Shown here in pieces: positions 16,963-25,396 of a stretch of 64,000 nucleotides of DNA (positions within the stretch are counted from its first letter, which is position 1; every line of letters begins with the position of its first letter). Origin of the DNA: Sphingomonas baiyangensis (GTDB taxonomy: Bacteria; Pseudomonadota; Alphaproteobacteria; Sphingomonadales; Sphingomonadaceae); assembly GCF_005144715.1 (NCBI RefSeq), contig NZ_SWKR01000002.1:2098227-2162226 (forward strand), given 5' to 3'. Below the pieces are notes generated by a model. The model saw only the letters and a list, made by a program, of their open reading frames with translations. It was not told the origin of the DNA and made no database searches. The position numbers were made by a program, and so were the translations under genes.

Positions 16963-19900
16963 TCAGATTTGCTGTGCGATGGGGACGCCGCTCGGCAGCG
17001 TCGGAAGCGTTTGCGCGGGCCATTCGACGCCGGCTTCCTGCGCCGAGCGCTGCAACGCAGGCAGCCTTTCGGTCACGAGCGCGCGAAGATCGCGATCGAG
17101 CCGCTCGACGTCGGATTGCGCGAGCGCCGTCAATCGGAGCTGCGCCTCGCCCGGCCGCGCGGTATAGCCTTCGGTGCTGACATAGAGGTTGCGCGTGAGC
17201 TCGCCGAGCGGCAGCACCGTCTCCTGCTGCGCGACGCCTGAATCCTCGCCGTTCAGCATCAGCTTGAGCCGGTTGGCCTCCTGCATCGCGGCCCGCGCCT
17301 CGGCGATCAGCGCGCGCCTTGCTTTCGCCTCTTCGAGCTTCTTGAGCAGTGCCGTCGTTTGCTCGACGCTGGCCTTGATCGCCTTGTCGGCATGATGCGT
17401 CGCCGTGACGAGCGCTGCCTGACGTGCCAGCGTCTGCTGCAAGAGCGCGCTGTCCGCAGCCGAAATCTGAACTTCGGGATCGAGGCGAACCTCGAGCGGC
17501 CGGTCGTGCACCGCATCGCCCACGGACAACCTCACCTGATAGGTGCCCGGCGTGACGAAGCGGCCGCGCAGCTTGCGATACGCATTGCCGTCGCTCGGCG
17601 GCGCCGCGTAGCGCAGGTCCCAGATGGCGCGCCGCGCGCCGCGCTCGGCCGCCGGCTGCTCGATCGTGCGGATCACGGCGCCGCCCGCGTCGAGCACGTC
17701 GATTCTGACCGGCTGGCCCGCCGCCTGCGATCCCAGCCAGTAATCGATCATCGCGCCACGAGCCGGGTTCTTGGTCGTGTAATAGGTGTGCCCCGAATTT
17801 GCGCGACCGCGTGCCACGTCGCGAATCTGCGTCCCACGCCGCGGCGGCGCCAGGAAGCTGTGCGACTGCACCACCTCGGGCGTCAGCGCCTCGACGAGGT
17901 TGAGCTGGTCGAGCACCCAGAAGCCGCGTCCGTGCGTGCCGATCACCAGGTCGTTCTCGCGCGGATGGACGAGGATGCCCTGCACCGAATTTGTCGGCAG
18001 GCCCGAGCGCAACGGCAGCCAGTTCCCGCCGCCATCGCGCGAGAAATAGACGCCGAAATCGGTACCGACGAACAGCAGCTCGCCATTGCGCGGGTGCGCG
18101 GCGATGCTCTTGGTGGGGCCGAACGCCGGCAGGTTCGACGTGATGCTGCGCCAGGTCGCGCCATAATCGTCGCTGCGCACGCCGTGCGGACGGAAATCAT
18201 TGTCCTTGTGGCCGTCGAACACCGCGAAGATCGTGCCCTCGCGCGTCGGCGACCAGGTCAGCATCGCGACCTTCATCTGGTCGGGCACGCCCGGAAAACG
18301 CGCCGATTTCGACCACGTCCGGCCATCGTCGCGACTGACCTGTATCAGCCCGTCGTCGGTGCCCGCGGCGATCAATCCGTTGCGCAGCGGCGAAACCGAC
18401 AGCGAGTGGATGTTGCCGTACAGCGCGGTGCTCGCGTGCAGGTCGATCGCGTTCGCCGGCTGCACCTTGCCCTGCAAGGGCAGCTTGTCGCGGCTGAGCT
18501 GCCGCGTCAGATCGGGGCTGATCCGCTCCCAGCTGTCACCACGGTCGCGGCTGCGGAACACGACGTTCGCGCCGAAATACAGCGTCTTCGGATCGTGCGG
18601 CGAGATTACCAGCGGCGCGCTCCAGTTCCAGCGATAGGGCGGGAACTCGCCCTGCTGCGGCTGCCAGGGCTGGATGCGCTTCTGCTCCATGCTCTTGCGG
18701 TTGGTGCGCAGCAGCGAGCCGTATTGCGATTGCGAGTAGACGATGTTCGCGTCGGTAGGGTCGGCCACGGCGTAGAAGCCGTCGCCGCCCGAGAGGAACG
18801 ACCAGTCCTCGTTGGCGATGCCGTCTTCATACCGGGTGCCGATGGGGCCGCCCCACGATCCATTGTCCTGCGTGCCGCCATAGACGTGGTAGAAGGGCTC
18901 CTGCATGTCCGCCGCCACGGTGTACAGCTGCATGACGGGCAGGTTCGATTGCCACTCCCACCGCTTGCCCGCGTCGCGCGAGATGTAGATGCCGCCGTCG
19001 TTACCGACCATCAGATGGTCGGGATCCTTCGGGTTGATCCACAGCGTGTGATGATCGGCATGGACCTGGCTTTCGGCGATGTTGGCAAAGGTCTTGCCGC
19101 CATCCTCCGAGCGCAGCAGCGGCGTCATCGGCGCATAGACGCGCTCGGTATTGGCGGGGTCGCAGAACAGCTCGCCATAATACCAGTGGCTCTGCATCGT
19201 CGCGTTGCGGCGCTCCCACGACGCGCCGCCATCGGCCGAGCGGAACGTGCCGCCGTCCGGGCCTACGGCCGTTGCGTACATGATGTCGGGATTGCTGGGG
19301 CAGAACGTCACGCCGACTCGGCCGACCGGCGTGGTGGGAAAGCCGTTACCCACCCGCTCCCAGCGATCGCCGCCATCGGTGCTGCGCCACAGGCCGCCCT
19401 CCGCGCCGCCGCCGATCATGCTCCAGTTGCGCCTCTCGCGCTGGAAGGTGGCGGCGTAGAGGATATCGGGATTTGTGGGATGCATGGCGACTTCGACCAC
19501 GCCGGTATATTTGCTCGGCCGGAGCAGGCGGGTCCATGTCCTGCCGCCGTCCTTGCTGCGGTAGAGCCCGCGCTCTTCGCTCGGACCCCACAGCGATCCG
19601 AGCGCGGCGACGTAGATCGTGTTCGAATCCCTGGGGTCGACGATGATCCGGCCGATATGGCGGCTGTCCCTGAGCCCCATATGCTCCCAGGTCTCGCCGC
19701 CATTGGTCGAGCGGTAGACGCCGTCGCCATATTGCGAGCTGCGGACGTTGTTCTGCTCACCGGTGCCGACCCAGATCGTCTCCGGATTGTTGGGGTCGAT
19801 CGTCACGACGCCCATCGAGACCGTCGATTGCTTCTCGAAGATCGGCTTCCAGCTCGTGCCGCCGTTCACCGTCTTCCACAGGCCGCCCGAGGCGCTCGCC

Positions 19901-20127
19901 GCATAGATGATCCGCTGGTCGGTCGGATGGACCGCAAAGCGCGTGATCCGCCCGCTCGGCGCGGCGGTGCCGACCTCGCGCCATTCGAGCGCAGCAAGGT
20001 CGTCCGCATTCAGCGCATCCTGCGCCAGCGCGGGCGATGTCGAAGCGAGAAGCAGCGCCGCCCAGACCGCGAGGCGATTCCGTGACGATCGGCCCGACCC
20101 CGATGGTCGGCTGACGAAAATGGACAT
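16963..20127 (-). CDS. Exported BNR/sortilin-like beta-propeller protein (glycosyl hydrolase-like)
   Basis: This 1054-residue protein has a signal peptide (NRLAVWAALLLASTSPALAQ) and at least six Asp-box repeats in the first half (for example RSTNGGETW, RSKDGGRTW, RSTDGGDRW, RSADGGASW, RSEDGGKTF, SRDAGKRW), giving a tandem propeller like sortilin/VPS10 or sialidase-like proteins. From about residue 790 the sequence leaves the propeller for a beta domain and a helical end (LLQQTLARQAALVTATHHAD). No sialidase catalytic set was recognised, so a binding role is as likely as hydrolysis. The ATG at 20127 is chosen for its GGGGGAG site and signal peptide. Operon with the M24 peptidase. Confidence 0.85.
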   Translation of the reverse strand: MSIFVSRPSGSGRSSRNRLAVWAALLLASTSPALAQDALNADDLAALEWREVGTAAPSGRITRFAVHPTDQRIIYAASASGGLWKTVNGGTSWKPIFEKQSTVSMGVVTIDPNNPETIWVGTGEQNNVRSSQYGDGVYRSTNGGETWEHMGLRDSRHIGRIIVDPRDSNTIYVAALGSLWGPSEERGLYRSKDGGRTWTRLLRPSKYTGVVEVAMHPTNPDILYAATFQRERRNWSMIGGGAEGGLWRSTDGGDRWERVGNGFPTTPVGRVGVTFCPSNPDIMYATAVGPDGGTFRSADGGASWERRNATMQSHWYYGELFCDPANTERVYAPMTPLLRSEDGGKTFANIAESQVHADHHTLWINPKDPDHLMVGNDGGIYISRDAGKRWEWQSNLPVMQLYTVAADMQEPFYHVYGGTQDNGSWGGPIGTRYEDGIANEDWSFLSGGDGFYAVADPTDANIVYSQSQYGSLLRTNRKSMEQKRIQPWQPQQGEFPPYRWNWSAPLVISPHDPKTLYFGANVVFRSRDRGDSWERISPDLTRQLSRDKLPLQGKVQPANAIDLHASTALYGNIHSLSVSPLRNGLIAAGTDDGLIQVSRDDGRTWSKSARFPGVPDQMKVAMLTWSPTREGTIFAVFDGHKDNDFRPHGVRSDDYGATWRSITSNLPAFGPTKSIAAHPRNGELLFVGTDFGVYFSRDGGGNWLPLRSGLPTNSVQGILVHPRENDLVIGTHGRGFWVLDQLNLVEALTPEVVQSHSFLAPPRRGTQIRDVARGRANSGHTYYTTKNPARGAMIDYWLGSQAAGQPVRIDVLDAGGAVIRTIEQPAAERGARRAIWDLRYAAPPSDGNAYRKLRGRFVTPGTYQVRLSVGDAVHDRPLEVRLDPEVQISAADSALLQQTLARQAALVTATHHADKAIKASVEQTTALLKKLEEAKARRALIAEARAAMQEANRLKLMLNGEDSGVAQQETVLPLGELTRNLYVSTEGYTARPGEAQLRLTALAQSDVERLDRDLRALVTERLPALQRSAQEAGVEWPAQTLPTLPSGVPIAQQI

Positions 20128-20751
20128 CGGAGCACTCCCCCACATGCTGAATCGATTTTGTGCCGCCCGCGTGCGACGAGCCAGGCCGGCCCGACCCACT
20201 CGCGCTTGTTCAACTAAGCAAGAACGAAGCAGCCGGTGGCTTGTGATTGCGCCGCACGGTCAGCGGCAAGACGAGAAATAGTATCGCTAAAACGGGTCGC
20301 GGAGCGATTTACACAACGCCGCAATAGCCCGTTCATCGAGCAACCCCCTCCGCTCACCGTACCCCGCCGAAGACCGCCTAGAATCACAGGGTGGTCGCAC
20401 GCATTACTACGGAACCACCGCCACAATTTCTCAGGCAATTTCCGCAATCTGTCGGTAGCCCTGCCCTGGTGTCAAGGGAGCAACCGCGGGCTGGCACGCC
20501 ACGCGATCCGCACGGCGCTGCGACGAAGCGGACCCGCCACAACCGAACGCCCCGGCTTTCACGTGACGTGAAATCTTAAGCCTCTGCTTTTGTTATATTA
20601 ATCCGCGGACCAGACAGGATACGCGCACTTCCGACGGCCTCCGTCGCACGGCAAACCGCTCGCTCGCGACCGCCCGCGCGCCCGACAACGCAATCTATTG
20701 CGCGTTCAACGCAAGTCTTTCCGCCCGCGTGCCGGGGCATCGCCCGGCAAC
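20128..20751. other. Long non-coding gap before the BNR propeller operon
   Basis: This 624-base stretch lies between the receptor terminator and the BNR gene start. No convincing coding frame is present: a 77-codon minus frame at 20214-20447 has no family resemblance. The stretch around 20570-20605 is AT-rich (TTGTTATATTAAT) and next to a 17-base palindrome, so it probably holds the promoter and operator of the BNR-peptidase operon and a long leader. Confidence 0.45.
20557..20573. promoter_or_regulatory. 17-bp palindrome, candidate operator
   Basis: TTTCACGTGACGTGAAA is a perfect inverted repeat (7-bp arms, TGA centre) in the long gap upstream of the BNR-peptidase operon, next to an AT-rich stretch. 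It has the size and symmetry of a dimeric regulator site. The regulator is not identified. Confidence 0.4.
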
Positions 20752-20785
20752 AAAAAAGGGGAGCGGTCTCGCGACCGCTCCCCCC
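20752..20785 (-). terminator. Intrinsic terminator of the large TonB-dependent receptor gene
   Basis: On the minus strand an 11-bp perfect stem (GGGGAGCGGTC and its complement, 4-base loop) is followed by six T residues, 23 bases beyond the receptor stop codon. This is a textbook rho-independent terminator. Confidence 0.9.
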
Positions 20786-20807
20786 TCTTTGCCAATCGTC
20801 TTCGGGA

Positions 20808-23800
20808 TCAGAAGCGCACGCGCGTGCTGACGAAGAACGACCGGCCGATCACGTCGTACACCGACGGGAAGGTGTTGTTCTGCTCGCCCGAACCACCCGA
20901 CTGGCTGCCCGGCAGCAGCGGCGGCTGCTTGTCGGTCAGGTTGGCGACGCCGAAGTTGAGGTCGAACGTCTCGGTCGGCGAGAAGCCGAAGGTGAGGTCG
21001 AAATAGTTCATCTCGGGCAGCCGCTCGACGGCATAGATCACCGCATCCTGGCTGTCGCGCACCGAGCCGAGATAACGCCACTGCAGCGAGGCACGGGCCA
21101 TTTCGCTGCCGAGCGAAAGCCGCGCGTTGTGGCGCCACTTCGGCAGCGGCACACCGGCGACGTTGCCGGCGCTGGCGGGGGTGCAGAACAGACCGTAGCG
21201 GCCGGCGCACTCACGCACGATGTCGAGGCCGAGCACCGGCGTGTAATCGTACGACAGCAGGCGCGAGCCCTGGAAGCTGAAGCCGATCGAGCCGCCCTCG
21301 ATCCCGAACAGACTTTCGGGCCGGTGGGTGTAGTTGACCCCAACGTCGATGCCGGTCGTCTTCAACCCGCCCGAGTTCGCGTTGAGATCGTTGATGCGCT
21401 CGAGCTGTCCGAGCGAGTTGCGCGTGAGCAGCGAACAGAAGTTCTGGAGCTGCTGCTCGAAGCAGGCGGCGCCGATGTTCGCGGTGCCGATGCGCGAGAT
21501 ATAGTCCTCGATCTCGATGTTGTAATAGTCGACCGTCGCTGTGAAGCCGCGCAGGAAGGTCGGCGCGAACACGCCGCCCACCGTCCAGGTCGTTGCCGTC
21601 TCCTCGCGCAGGTTCGGGTTGCCGCCGAGGAACGTCGTCGGCGCGGTGATGACGGGGTTGCTGAGCGCTTCGCGCGCCACCGGGTCGGCAAGCACCGCCG
21701 CCGGCACGCCCTGCGCGATACAGAACGCGTTGAGCGAACCGCCCGGCGCTGCGGAGGCGGCGCCGCAGCCGTCGATGTTGACCGCTGCCGAGACGGTGTT
21801 GCCGAGGAACAGCTCGTTCACGCTCGGACCGCGAATTGCGCGGCTGTACTGGCCACGCAGCGTCAGGTCGCGCACCGGCGCGAAGATGCCGTTGATCGCG
21901 TAGGTGTACACCGTGCCCGGCGCGTTCGAATAATCGGATACGCGGCCGGCGAGGTTCAACTCGGCCAGGTGGACGAACGTGTTGTTCGCCAGCGGGATGT
22001 TGACCTCGGCGAACGCCTCCTTGACGGTGTACGCACCGGCGGTCGGCTGGCCGGGGTTGAAGCCCGCGACATTGCCCGATGCCAGGAACGTGTCCGGTGT
22101 GACGCTGCCCGCCTCGCGGCGCCACTCGCCGCCGATCGCGAGCCCGACCGGACCCGTGCCGAAGTCGAGCAGGCGTGGGTTGGTCAGCGCGATGATCGCG
22201 TGCTCGGTCGTGTATTCCTGCAGATTGGTCGCGCCGATCCCCAGATACTCGATCGCCTCGGGCGAGATGTTGTTCAGGCCGAAGATGTTCGCCGGAACGC
22301 ACCCGGCAGCCCGTGCGGCCGGATCGGTACAGACCAGCACGCCGCCGTTCGGGACGTCGGCGAACGGAAACGGCGAGATAGCGCCGGTCGTGGGGTTCTG
22401 GAACGAATTGTTGGTCGCGGCCAGGAAGTTGGAGAGCGCAACGTTGCCGCTCTGCCGCTGCGCGTTCTTGGTGCGGGCGTACATGTACGAGCCGTCATAG
22501 CTCCAGCCGCCGCCCAGGTCGCCGCGCAGACCCGCCATGATGCGGTAGGCGTTGCGGTCGTCTTCACCGCGACGCGGCCCGAGCGCGAGCGTGCGCGAAG
22601 AGAAGCTCGGCACGGTGATATAGCCGTTGTTGCGGGTCGCCGCGTTGGTTTCCGCCGCGTCGAGCGCCTGGAAGGCCGCGCGGACCGACGGCGCCAGGAA
22701 CGGCGAATTGGTCTGGACGGTGAGCCCACCGAGAACGCCGTTCGCCGACTGGCCGAACGCGACGGTGTTGCCGATCGGCGTGGGGGCGAGCTCCTGCGTC
22801 ACGCGGTTGTTGATGAACTGTGCCGAGATGTACGGCACGATCGCCTCGGTAACCTCGTAATGCGCCTGCGCCGAAACGAGGAAGCGCTCCTGCGGCACCT
22901 GAAGGTAGTTGATCGGCTGGAAGTTGTAGGCGTCGGTCGGCACGTACGGGCCAAGGCTGCCGTCGGGGTTGAAATCGAGCGAATCGGTCCCAAACCCGAG
23001 CAGGGCACCGAGTCCCGGCTGGACCACGCGCGTCTGCGGCACGAAGCCCGAGCCGCCGTTGATGATCGTCGGCGGATTGCCGCCGAGGTTGGTCAGCGCG
23101 TTGATGCCGAAGTCACGCGCCCCGGCGAAAGTACCCGAACGCTTGAGGTAGCCGACATGCACCGTCGCGTTGCCGCGGCCGTCTTCCACATTGGCGCCGA
23201 TCGTCGCGTTGACGTCCCAGATCTGCGCGTCGCCGCGCTCGCTGACATTGTACTGGGACTGCAGGTCGATGCCCTGGAAATCCTTCTTGAGGATGAAGTT
23301 GACGACGCCCGCGATCGCGTCCGAACCGTAGACCGCCGAACGGCCGCCCGTCACCACGTCGACGCGCTCGACCAGCGCCGCCGGAATCGTGTTGAGGTCG
23401 ACCTGCTGCGTCACGTCGTAAGAGACGTAGCGCTTGCCGTCGACCAGCGTCAGCGTGCGCGACGCACCCAGTGCGCGAAGGTTCACCGTGGCCACGCCGC
23501 CGCCCGGATTGTTCGACGTCGATGACGTGGTGGCAGTGACCTGCGGCAGATCGTTCAGCACGTTCTCGATGTTCGCCGAACCCGATTGCAGCGCGATTTC
23601 CTCGGCGCCGACCACGGCGACCGGTGCGGCCGACTCGATATCGGGGCGCGCGAGGCGCGAACCGGTGACCACGATCTCCGAGCTGGTCTGCGATTCGGTC
23701 GCGTCATCCTGCGCGATCGACACGTCGTCGGCGCTGCCCGACACGGTCTGCGCAGCCGCCGGCGCGGCGAATGCAGCGCACGAAATCAAGAGCGTCGAAG

Positions 23801-23834
23801 CGAGCAGTCGCCCGCGGTAAACTGGCTTCATCAT
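20808..23834 (-). CDS. Large TonB-dependent receptor (Oar/peptide-type)
   Basis: This 1008-residue receptor has a signal peptide ending FAAPAAAQ, a TonB box SEIVVTGSR, a plug domain with ANIENVLNDLPQVTAT, NLRALGASRTLTLVDGKRYV and RVDVVTGGRSAVYGSDAIAG, and a long barrel ending in VSTRVRF with the terminal Phe needed for membrane insertion. The plug type is common in sphingomonads and xanthomonads, where it is linked to peptides or complex organic nutrients. Neighbours are secreted peptidases and propellers. An AGGGGG site precedes the tandem ATGs. Confidence 0.93.
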   Translation of the reverse strand: MMKPVYRGRLLASTLLISCAAFAAPAAAQTVSGSADDVSIAQDDATESQTSSEIVVTGSRLARPDIESAAPVAVVGAEEIALQSGSANIENVLNDLPQVTATTSSTSNNPGGGVATVNLRALGASRTLTLVDGKRYVSYDVTQQVDLNTIPAALVERVDVVTGGRSAVYGSDAIAGVVNFILKKDFQGIDLQSQYNVSERGDAQIWDVNATIGANVEDGRGNATVHVGYLKRSGTFAGARDFGINALTNLGGNPPTIINGGSGFVPQTRVVQPGLGALLGFGTDSLDFNPDGSLGPYVPTDAYNFQPINYLQVPQERFLVSAQAHYEVTEAIVPYISAQFINNRVTQELAPTPIGNTVAFGQSANGVLGGLTVQTNSPFLAPSVRAAFQALDAAETNAATRNNGYITVPSFSSRTLALGPRRGEDDRNAYRIMAGLRGDLGGGWSYDGSYMYARTKNAQRQSGNVALSNFLAATNNSFQNPTTGAISPFPFADVPNGGVLVCTDPAARAAGCVPANIFGLNNISPEAIEYLGIGATNLQEYTTEHAIIALTNPRLLDFGTGPVGLAIGGEWRREAGSVTPDTFLASGNVAGFNPGQPTAGAYTVKEAFAEVNIPLANNTFVHLAELNLAGRVSDYSNAPGTVYTYAINGIFAPVRDLTLRGQYSRAIRGPSVNELFLGNTVSAAVNIDGCGAASAAPGGSLNAFCIAQGVPAAVLADPVAREALSNPVITAPTTFLGGNPNLREETATTWTVGGVFAPTFLRGFTATVDYYNIEIEDYISRIGTANIGAACFEQQLQNFCSLLTRNSLGQLERINDLNANSGGLKTTGIDVGVNYTHRPESLFGIEGGSIGFSFQGSRLLSYDYTPVLGLDIVRECAGRYGLFCTPASAGNVAGVPLPKWRHNARLSLGSEMARASLQWRYLGSVRDSQDAVIYAVERLPEMNYFDLTFGFSPTETFDLNFGVANLTDKQPPLLPGSQSGGSGEQNNTFPSVYDVIGRSFFVSTRVRF

Positions 23835-24055
23835 TTAATCCCCCTGGTTACGCGACCGTTCTTGCGGATCGCCCCTGGACCTCTCGGCTTTGCGCCGATG
23901 CGGCCACTCTTGCGTTGATCGGCGCACGTCGCAACGCTAGATGTCGTCTGTTGTTTTGAGCGCCTCAAAGATGTCGCCAGAAGCAACAGAGCCGCATTGA
24001 CCTGCGACTTCACGGCGGCGACCGGGAAGCCTGCCTATAGGGAAAGGGGATTGGG

Positions 24056-24583
24056 GTGCGGATCGGTTCTGGATTGTTCGTAGCGGCAGGATTGATGGCA
24101 CTGCCGGGCACCGTTAGCGCACAGGATCGCGAAAGCTCCTCTCCGCTTATTGAAGCGCTATCACAATGTCTTGCGGTTACTGCCGATGCCGAGCGGCTCG
24201 CCTGCCTCGACGCCGGCGCGCGGCGGCTGGTCGATGCGAGCCGACGTCGCGAGGTGGTCGTCGTCGACGAGGCCGAGGTCAAGAAGACGCGGCGCTCGCT
24301 GTTCGGTTTCTCGCTTCCGCGGATCAAGCTGTTCGGCAGCGAAGGGCCTGACAGCGCCGAGGAGGTCGACGAGATCGAGGTCGCGATCAAGAGCGCGGCG
24401 CTGCTGGGCAATGGCTATATGAGCTTCACCCTCGCCGATGGCGCGCGCTGGACCACTACCGAGCCATGGGCGGCACGCACCCCCAAGGCGGGCGAGACGC
24501 TGACGATCAAGAAGGCGTCGATGGGAGGGTATTTCGTCAAGATCGCCCACGCTCGGGCCGTTCGCGCGCAACGCACGGGCTGA
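24056..24583 (+). CDS. Exported protein of unknown function
   Basis: This 175-residue protein starts with GTG after a strong AAAGGGGA site and has a signal peptide (GLFVAAGLMALPGTVSAQ). Residues 33-55 (LSQCLAVTADAERLACLDAG) carry the Cys-x(n)-RLACxD pattern seen in several small periplasmic families. The second half (YMSFTLADGARWTTTEPWA) looks like a beta domain. I cannot assign a function. It is convergent with the 2OG oxygenase gene and divergent from the large receptor. Confidence 0.7.
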   Translation: MRIGSGLFVAAGLMALPGTVSAQDRESSSPLIEALSQCLAVTADAERLACLDAGARRLVDASRRREVVVVDEAEVKKTRRSLFGFSLPRIKLFGSEGPDSAEEVDEIEVAIKSAALLGNGYMSFTLADGARWTTTEPWAARTPKAGETLTIKKASMGGYFVKIAHARAVRAQRTG

Positions 24584-24626
24584 GGCCGCTATTCACTCGC
24601 CAGTGGTGCGGCGCTCACCGCAGTAA

Positions 24627-25340
24627 CTACCCGCGCAACCACCCGGTGATGGCGTAGCGCGGGCCCGGCGCCGCGCGGGTGACTTCCGACACGCTGTGCG
24701 ATTGCGGCACCCGGAACAGGTTGAGCGTGTTGAGCGCCGGCACGAAGCCGTCATGCACCCGCCTATCGTCGTGAAAGAGCAGCAGCCCGCCCCATTCGGG
24801 GCGCCATAGCGGCGTGAGGCCGAACACATAGGCCGCGTGACGCGCCTTGCCCGTCACCGCGTCATCATGTGCGGTCAGAAAGTCGCCCGGATGATAGGCA
24901 GTCGCCTGCGCATCGGCGAAACGTATCGCGCCTGCGCCGGTGATCTTGTGCAACACCGCCTGTACCGGCCCTTCCGACATGAACGTCGCGAAAGCGGCGA
25001 GCGGATCGGTGCTCGTCGCGCGGCGCTCGGGATCATCGGGAACGCGGATCGAACAGAAGCGATACTGAAAGCCCGCGCGCGCGCCGGCATAGACCCCCGC
25101 CTCGAGCTGCGCCGAAGCCTCGGGTGTCAGCGCCGCCTGCGCCGCCCGGCCGAGTTCGTACACGGTGTCGCCGGCGTTGATGACGCGCAGCCAGTCGTCG
25201 CGCGCTGCCAGATGTGCATGCCAGGCCTCCGCGATTCCGGGCGCCAGGAACTCGGCGATCTGCACGCGCCCCGCCGACGCGAAACGCGCCGCGAGCGCAG
25301 CCACGTCCAGCGAGGGATTGAGCATCAGCCGTGGCAGCAT
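24627..25340 (-). CDS. 2OG-Fe(II) oxygenase, prolyl hydroxylase-like
   Basis: This 237-residue protein has the double-stranded beta-helix iron site: HDD in YHPGDFLTAHDDAVTG (H-x-D), a distal His in FRVPQSHSVSEV, and an Arg in RYAITGW for 2-oxoglutarate. It resembles prolyl-4-hydroxylase/Tpa1-type enzymes and would hydroxylate a protein or peptide in the cytoplasm, since no signal peptide is seen. The ATG at 25340 follows GGAGGGA. It lies 56 bases after the second BNR gene, so they are probably co-transcribed. Confidence 0.82.
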   Translation of the reverse strand: MLPRLMLNPSLDVAALAARFASAGRVQIAEFLAPGIAEAWHAHLAARDDWLRVINAGDTVYELGRAAQAALTPEASAQLEAGVYAGARAGFQYRFCSIRVPDDPERRATSTDPLAAFATFMSEGPVQAVLHKITGAGAIRFADAQATAYHPGDFLTAHDDAVTGKARHAAYVFGLTPLWRPEWGGLLLFHDDRRVHDGFVPALNTLNLFRVPQSHSVSEVTRAAPGPRYAITGWLRG

Positions 25341-25396
25341 CGCTTCATATCCCTCCGTCCCAATCGCAAGCGGCTGTGTCGTGCGAAGGCCAGCGA

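Noticed and set aside
17359..20085. Very long antisense frame (908 codons) opposite the first BNR propeller.
   Set aside because: Low-complexity Arg/Ala/His composition, no ribosome site; the minus strand has signal peptide and repeated Asp boxes.
20214..20447. 77-codon minus-strand frame in the long gap.
   Set aside because: No ribosome site, no signal or family resemblance, and codon use unlike neighbours.
21129..23525. Long antisense frame (798 codons) opposite the large TonB receptor.
   Set aside because: Same GC-bias shadow; the receptor has full plug and barrel motifs.
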